Below are positions 35,141-42,110 of a stretch of 42,110 nt of DNA, piece by piece. The translations under genes and the position numbers were made by a program. Origin of the DNA: Penium margaritaceum (lineage: Eukaryota; Streptophyta; Zygnematophyceae; Desmidiales; Peniaceae); NCBI GenBank assembly GCA_023375785.1, contig SZWC01000519.1:285508-327617 (forward strand), written 5' to 3'. The first letter of the stretch is position 1. The number at the start of each line of letters is the position of its first letter. The notes beneath the pieces are model-generated. The model had not been told where the DNA came from. It did not search any database and was given only the letters and a program-made list of their open reading frames with translations.

Positions 35141-38100
35141 ATAGACAATGTGAAAGTGTGACCTAAGCACCGTGAAAAAATTGATGAAGTGATCAAAGCA
35201 CCATGAACACGGTGAAGGTGTGACCAAAGCACCACTGAAACAGAGATAATGTGACATAAGCACCGTATACACAGTGAATATGTAACCAAAGTACCATCAA
35301 AACAGCATTGAAACGGTGATAATGTGACATAAGCACCGTAGCCACACTGAAAGTGTGACCAAAGCACCATTGAAACAGTGATAATGTGACCAAAGCACCA
35401 TAGACACAGTAAAAGTGTGACCATAACACAATTGAAACAGCGATAATGTAACATAAGCACCATGGACCTAGTGAACGTTTGACCAAAGCAATGATGAAAC
35501 ACTGATCATGTGACGAAAACACCATACACAAAGTGAACGTGTTACCAAAGCACCATTGAAACAATGATAATGTGACAAAGGCACCATAGACACAGATATA
35601 TTGTGACCAAAGCACAATTGAAACACTGATAATATGACTTAAGCACCATAGACACAGTGAAAGCATGACCAAAGCACCATTGAAACGGTGGCAATGTGAC
35701 CAAAGCACTAGAGACTCAATGAAAGAGTTACCAAAGCACTATTCAAACATTGATAATGTGACTTAAGCATCAAGGAGATGGTGCAAGTGTGACCAACGCA
35801 ACATTGATGTAATGATAATGTGACATAAGCACAATAGACACAATGAAAGTGTGGCCAAACCACCATTGAAAAAGTGATAATGTAACATAAGTACTATAGA
35901 CAAAGTGAAAGTGTGACCAAAGGACCATTGAAAAAGTATAGATGTGATAAAAGCACTATAGATAGAGTGAAAGTGTGAGCAAAGCACAATTGGAACGATA
36001 ACAATGTGACCAAAGTACCACAGACAATGTGAAAGGTTGACCAAAGCACCATTGAAACAGTGATAATGTGACAAGAGCACCATAGACACGGTCAAGGTGT
36101 GGCCAAAGCACCATTGAAACAGTGATAATGTGACCTAAGCACCATGGACACAGTTAAAGTGTGACCAAAGCACCATTGAAACAGTGATAGTGTGACCAAA
36201 GCACCATAGACAGAGTGAACGTCAGAAGAAAGCACCGTTGAAGCAGTAATAATGTGACCAAATCACCATAGACACAGTGAAAGTGTGACCAAAGAAACAT
36301 TGAAACAAAGAAACGTGACCAGAGCACCGTAGACATGGTAAAATGTGACCAATGCACCATCAAACAATGACAATGTGACAAAATCACCATAGACATGGTG
36401 AAATTGTGACCAAAGCACCATTAAAACAGTGGTGCCGTAACCTAGGCATTATAAATGGGGGTAATGTGTGACTAAAGCACCATTGAAACATTGATAATAT
36501 GACCTAACCACCATGGACAAAGTGAAAGTCTGACCAAATCCCCATTGAATTTGTCATAGTGTGACCTAAGCACTATGGACACGGTGGAAGTGACCAACTC
36601 ATCATTGAAACAGTATAAACGCAACCAAAGCACGATATAAACAACAACACTGTGACCAAAGCACCAATAAAACAATTATATAGTGACGTCAGAACCATAT
36701 ACACAGTGAAATTGCGACCAAAAAACCATTCAAACAGTGATCATCAGGTATGACCAAAGTACTATTGAAACAACGATAATGTGACCAAAGCACCATAAAC
36801 ACAATGAAAGTGTAACAAAAGCACCATAGAAATAGTGATTGCATGACTTAAGCACCATAGACACACGGAAAATGTGACCAAAGTACCATTGAAACAGTGG
36901 TAACGTGACCTATGCACCATGGACACAGTGAATGTGTGACCAAAGGACCATTGAAAATGTGATAATATGACCAAAGCACCATAGACAAAGAGAAAGCGTC
37001 ACCAAGGCACCGTTGAAAAAAGTGATAATATGACCAAAGCAGTGATAATGTGAACAAAGCACCTCAGAAAGAGTAAAAATGTTACCAAAGGACCTTTACA
37101 ACAGTGAGACTGTTACCAAAGAACCACGGACACAGTAGAAGTGTGACTAAAGCACCATTGAAACAGTGATACTGTGACCAAAGCACCATAGCCACGGTAA
37201 ATGTGTGGTCAAAGCACCATTGACATATAGATAATGTGACCAGCGCACCATCGATAATAAAAGTGTGAGCAAAGCACCATTCAAACAGTGAAAAATGACC
37301 AACGCAACATAGACACTGTGAAAATGTGACCAAAGCACCATTGGGACCGTGATAATGTGACCTACACACCATAGACACAATGAACGTGTGACTCAGGCAC
37401 CATTGAGGCAGTGATAATGTCACCTACGCACTATAGACACAGTTAAAGTGTGACCAAATCACCATTGAAACAGTGATAATGTCACATAAGAACCATAGAC
37501 ATGAAAAAAGTGTGACCAAAGGACCATTAAAGTAGTGATAATGTGACCTAACCACCATAGACACCATGAAAGCGTGACCAAAAACCATTGGAACAGTGAA
37601 AACGTAACAAAAGCACCATAGACATCATGCATGTTTAACCAAAGCAGGACTGAAACAATGGTAACTTGACCTACGCACCATAGACACAGTGAAAGTATGA
37701 CCAAAGGCCCATTTGAAGAGTGATAATATGACCAAAGCACTACACACACATAAATGTTTGACCAAAGCACCAGTGACATAGTGATAGTGTGACCTAAGCA
37801 CTATACACACGAAGAATGTTTTACCAAAGCACCATTGCAACAGTGCTTATTTGAGCAAAGCACCGTAGACACAGTAACGGTGTGACCAAAGGACCATCTA
37901 ACAAGTGGTAATGTGACCTAAGCACCATAGACACAGTGAAAGAGTCACCTAAGCACTAGTGAAATAGTGATAATGTAATCAAAGCACCTATGACACAGGC
38001 AAAGTGTGACCAAAGCAACCTTGACAGAGTAATGACGTGCTCTAAGCACTATATATATAGTAAACGTATGACCAAAACACCAATCAAACAGTGATTATAT

Positions 38101-41100
38101 GACTAGAGCACCATAGACACAGTATACGTGTGACTGAAGCACCATTCAAACAGTGATAATGTGATGTAAGCATCATAGGTACACTGAAAGTGTGACTAAC
38201 GCACTATTGAAACAGTGAAAATGTGACTGAGAACTTTAGACATAGTGAAAGTGTGACCAAAGCACTTGTAAAACAGAGAGAATGTAACCAAAGCACCATA
38301 GACACAGCAAAAGTGTGACCAAAGCACCATTAGAGGACTGATGATGTGACGAAGACAGAGTGAAAGTGTGAGCACAGTACCATTGAAACCGTAAGACTGT
38401 GATCAAAGCACCAAAGACACAATTGAAGTGTGACCAAAGCACCATTCAAATAGTGATGACGTGACCTAAGCACGAGAGACACAATGGAAGGGTGTCCAAT
38501 CACCATTTAAACGGTGATAATGCGACGAAAGCACCAAAGACACAGTGAGAATGTGACCAAAACATTATTGAAACAGTGATAATGTAACATAAGCACTATA
38601 GACACAGTGAACGTGTGAGCAAAGCACCATTGAAACAGCGACAATGTGACCAAAGATCCATAGACACAGTGAGGGTGTGACCAAAGCACAATTGAAACAG
38701 TGATTATCTGACCCAAGCACCATAAACGCAGTGAACATGTGACCAAAGCACCCTTTGTACAGTGATAACATGACCATAGCATGATACCACATAAACGTTT
38801 AACCAAAGCACCATTGAAGCAGTGACAATATTACATTAGCACCATAAAGACAATGAGCTTATGGCCAAAGCACCCTTGAAATATTGATAATGTGATCTAA
38901 GCACCATATACAAAATCAAAGCAAGATAAAACCACCATTGGGACAGTTATAATGTGACCAAAGTACCATAGACATAACAAAACTAAGACCAACGCACCAT
39001 TTCAATAGTATTAATGTGACCTAAGCACCACGGACACAGCGAAAAGGTTTCCAACACACTATTGAAACAGTGATAATCTAATCAAATCACCATACATACA
39101 GTCTATGTGTGACCAAAACACCATTGAAAGAGTGATGACATGATCGAAGTACTATAGGCATAGTGAACGCATGACCAAAGCACCATTGAAACTGTGATAA
39201 CATGACCAGAGCACCATAGACACCGCATATGTGTCACCAACGCACCATTAAACAGTGATGAAATGACCATAGCTCTATAGTCATGGGAAATGCATGACCA
39301 AAGAACCATTGAAATGGTGAAGTTGTAGCAAAAGCACAAAAGACACGGTAAAAGTGTGACCAACGCACTATGGAAACAACGAGAGTGTGATCAAAGCACC
39401 ATAGACAACGTGAACGAGTGACCAATGCACCATTGAAACATTAATAATGTGACAAATGCACTATAGACAAAGTGAACGTGTGACCAAAGCAACATTGAAA
39501 CTGTGATGACGTGATGACAACCACAAACACAGTGCCAATGTCACTACATCACCATTGAAACAACGATAATGTGACCAAAGCGCAATAGACACAGTGAAAG
39601 TGTGACCAACTTATTGTTGAAACAGTGTTATTGTGACAAACGCACCGTAGACACAATGAACATGTGACCAAAGCACCATTTAAACAGTGACAATGAGACC
39701 TGAGTACTATAGACATAATAAAAGTGTGACCAGAGCACTATTAAAAAAGTGATAGTATGACCAAAGTACCATGTACACATAATGCAATAACATAAGCATG
39801 ATCGAAGCAAAGAAAATCTGACCCAAGCACTATATACACAGTGAAAGGGTGACCAGAGCACCATTGAAATGGTGATAATGTGAGCAAAGCAGCATAGAAA
39901 CAGTAAAAGTGTGACCAAAGCACCATCTAAACACAAATAATGTGACCCAAGCACCAAAGACAGAGTGAACGTGTGATTGAAGCACTGTTGAAACTGTGAT
40001 AATGTGACCTAAGCACCATAGACACAGTGAAGGTGTGACCAAAGCACCATTACAAAAGCTATAACGTAATCAAAGCACCATAGACACAGTAAACGTTTGA
40101 CCAAAGCACCATTGAAGCACTTATAATGTGACGTAAGCACTATAAACATAGTGAAGTGTAACCAAATCACCATTGAAATATTGACAATGTGAGTGAAGTA
40201 CAACAGACCATTCAAAGGTTGACCAGATCACCGTTAAAACAGTGATACTATGGCTTAAACACCATATACACAGAAGACATGTGAACAAAGAACCAGTGGC
40301 ACAGTGATAATGTGACCAAAGCACCATTTAAACAATGGTAGTATGACCAAAGCACCACAATCACAGGGAAAGTGTGACCAAAGCACAGATGATACTGTGA
40401 TAATGTGACCTCAATATTGTAGACACAGTGTAAGTGTGATCCAAGCACCATTAAAACTATGATAATGTGACCAATGTACCATAGACACGCTGAAAGTACA
40501 ACCAAAGTACCATTGAAACAGTGGTCATCTAACCAAAGTACAAAAGACATAGTGACAGTGTGACGAAACCATCAATGAAACAGTGAGAGTGACACATAAG
40601 CACCATAGACACATTGAAAGTGTGACCAAATCACCCCATTAAAACAGTGATATTGTGGCAAAACCTCCATTAAAACTGTGATAATAGGACCTAAGAAACA
40701 TAGGCACACTCAAGATATGACCAAAGCACCATTGAAAGAGTGATCATGTGACCTAAACGCTAAAGAGACAGTGAAAATGCAAACAAAGCATCGTTGACAC
40801 ATGGATAGTGTCACCGAGGCACCATAAACAAAGTGAACGTGTGACCAAAAAACCATTGAAACAGTGATCATTTGACCAAAGCAGCATGGACACAGTGAAC
40901 GTGTGACCAACGCATCATTGAAACACTGATAATGTGACCAGAACACCATAGACACAGCTGACGTGTGACCAACGCACCATTGAAACAGTGATAATGTGAC
41001 ATAAGCAACATAGACACAATGAAAGTGTGACCAAAGCACCATTGAAATAATGATCATGTAACACAGCAATAATGTTATTAAAGTGCCATAGAAAGAGTGA

Positions 41101-42110
41101 AAGTGGGACCAAAGCACCATTGAAACAGCAATAATGTTACATAAGCACCACAAAGACAGTGAAAGTCTGACCAGAGCACCATTGTAACAGTGATAATGTG
41201 ACCTAAGCACCATACACACAGTGAAAATTTGACCAAAGCAACATGAAAAAAGTGATAATGTGACCAAAGCTCCATAGACATAGTAAAGGTGTGACAACCC
41301 CATTGAAACGGTCATAATGTGACCAATGCACTACAGACACACCGAAAGTGTGACCAAGGCACCGTTGAAACAATGATAACTTGACATAAGCACCATGGAA
41401 ACAGTTTAAGTCTGACCAATGTACCATTGAAACAGTGATAATGTGATACAATAACCATAGACACACTGAAAGTGTAAACGAAGCACCATTGACAGGCAAT
41501 GATGTGACCAAAGCACCATAGACTGTGAAATTCAGACCAGAGCACCATTGAAACAGAAATAATATGACAAAAGCACCATAGACATAGAGAATTGTTGACC
41601 AACGTACCATTGAAACAGTGATAATGCAATGAAATCACCCTATACACATAAACGTGCGACAAAAGCACCATGGGAATAATGATACTGTGACACAAGCACT
41701 AAAGACATAGTGAAAGTGTGATGAAAGAAGCATTGGAACAGTAAAGAGGTTAATTTAGCACTATTGATACAATGAAAGTGTGACCAAAGCACCATTGAAA
41801 TAGTGATCACGTGACAACAACGCCAAAGACACACTGAATGTGTGACCAAAGCACCATTGAAAAGGCAATAGTATGACCGAAGTACCATAGAAACAGTAGA
41901 CGTGAGACCAACGCACCACTGAAACAGTGAACATGTGACCTAAGCACCATAGACATAGTGGAAGAGTGACCAAAGTACCATTGAAACAAATAACCTGTGA
42001 CCAAGGCACCATAGAAACAGTGAAAGTGTGACCAAGGCACAATTGAAACACTGAGCATACGACACAAGCACTATAGACACACTAAACATGTGAGCAAAGC
42101 ACCATTGAAA
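35141..42110 (-). repeat. 62-bp satellite array 3, reverse orientation
   Basis: About 112 units of the same family read as TGTGACCAAAGCACCATTG and TGTGACCTAAGCACCATAG, the reverse complement of the two halves of arrays 1 and 2. The array runs off the right edge of the window. Open frames with the 31-residue period now lie on the minus strand, as expected of a flipped copy. One shortened unit lies at 37033-37062 (GACCAAAGCAGTGATAATG), where part of a half-unit is missing. No non-repeat stretch was seen. Confidence 0.97.
36805..37036 (-). repeat. Right arm of the inverted duplication
   Basis: Partner of 34911-35140 in opposite orientation, separated from it by 1664 bp (35141-36804) of reverse-oriented units. 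Base 35140 corresponds to 36805. Beyond 37036 the match is lost at a shortened unit. Confidence 0.85.

Noticed and set aside
11927..42110. CRISPR array (31-bp element alternating with 31 bp)
   Set aside because: The alternate 31 bp is the related second half of the unit, not unique spacer. There are no cas genes, and the whole block is contiguous satellite.

Overview
The window contains no gene that I can support. It is satellite DNA from end to end: three tandem-repeat families arranged in six blocks with sharp junctions. The organism is a eukaryote, because several kilobases of higher-order-organised satellite with heavy CpG decay is not a prokaryotic pattern. The CpG decay points to cytosine methylation in the germline, as in vertebrates, plants and some other lineages. 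I cannot name the species or say whether the locus is centromeric, pericentromeric, subtelomeric or on a sex or B chromosome.

Layout: (1) 1-11920, about 1,190 copies of a 10-bp unit, TGTAAGTGCG. (2) 11927-23283, about 180 copies of a 62-bp unit made of two diverged 31-bp halves, in the orientation TTTGGTCACA, with one single-base N (12777) and one small inverted patch (about 17292-17530). (3) 23284-27513, 22 monomers of about 191 bp forming a six-monomer higher-order repeat (HOR) A-B-C-D-E-F of exactly 1146 bp; one HOR copy lacks B and C. (4) 27514-29376, about 186 copies of a second 10-bp unit, GCAACCACTC, the first 149 bp of which are inverted. (5) 29377-35140, the 62-bp family again in the same orientation as block 2. 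(6) 35141-42110, the 62-bp family in the opposite orientation.

History readable in the sequence: block 5 opens with an approximately 885-bp direct duplicate of block-2 sequence (12984-13870) that shares its private indels. The orientation switch at 35140/35141 looks like a fold-back inversion, because the last 230 bp before it recur inverted 1.66 kb beyond it. A 104-bp perfect match 992 bp apart (16 x 62) records a recent conversion or duplication inside block 2. Block 1 carries a diverged higher-order repeat of about 1 kb. The single N sits between two near-identical 261-bp copies that break the 62-bp register, so it looks like an unmerged assembly overlap.

The many long open frames are by-products of repeats without stop codons and are not annotated as genes. 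No rRNA, tRNA, transposon, CRISPR array or bacterial-type regulatory signal was seen.
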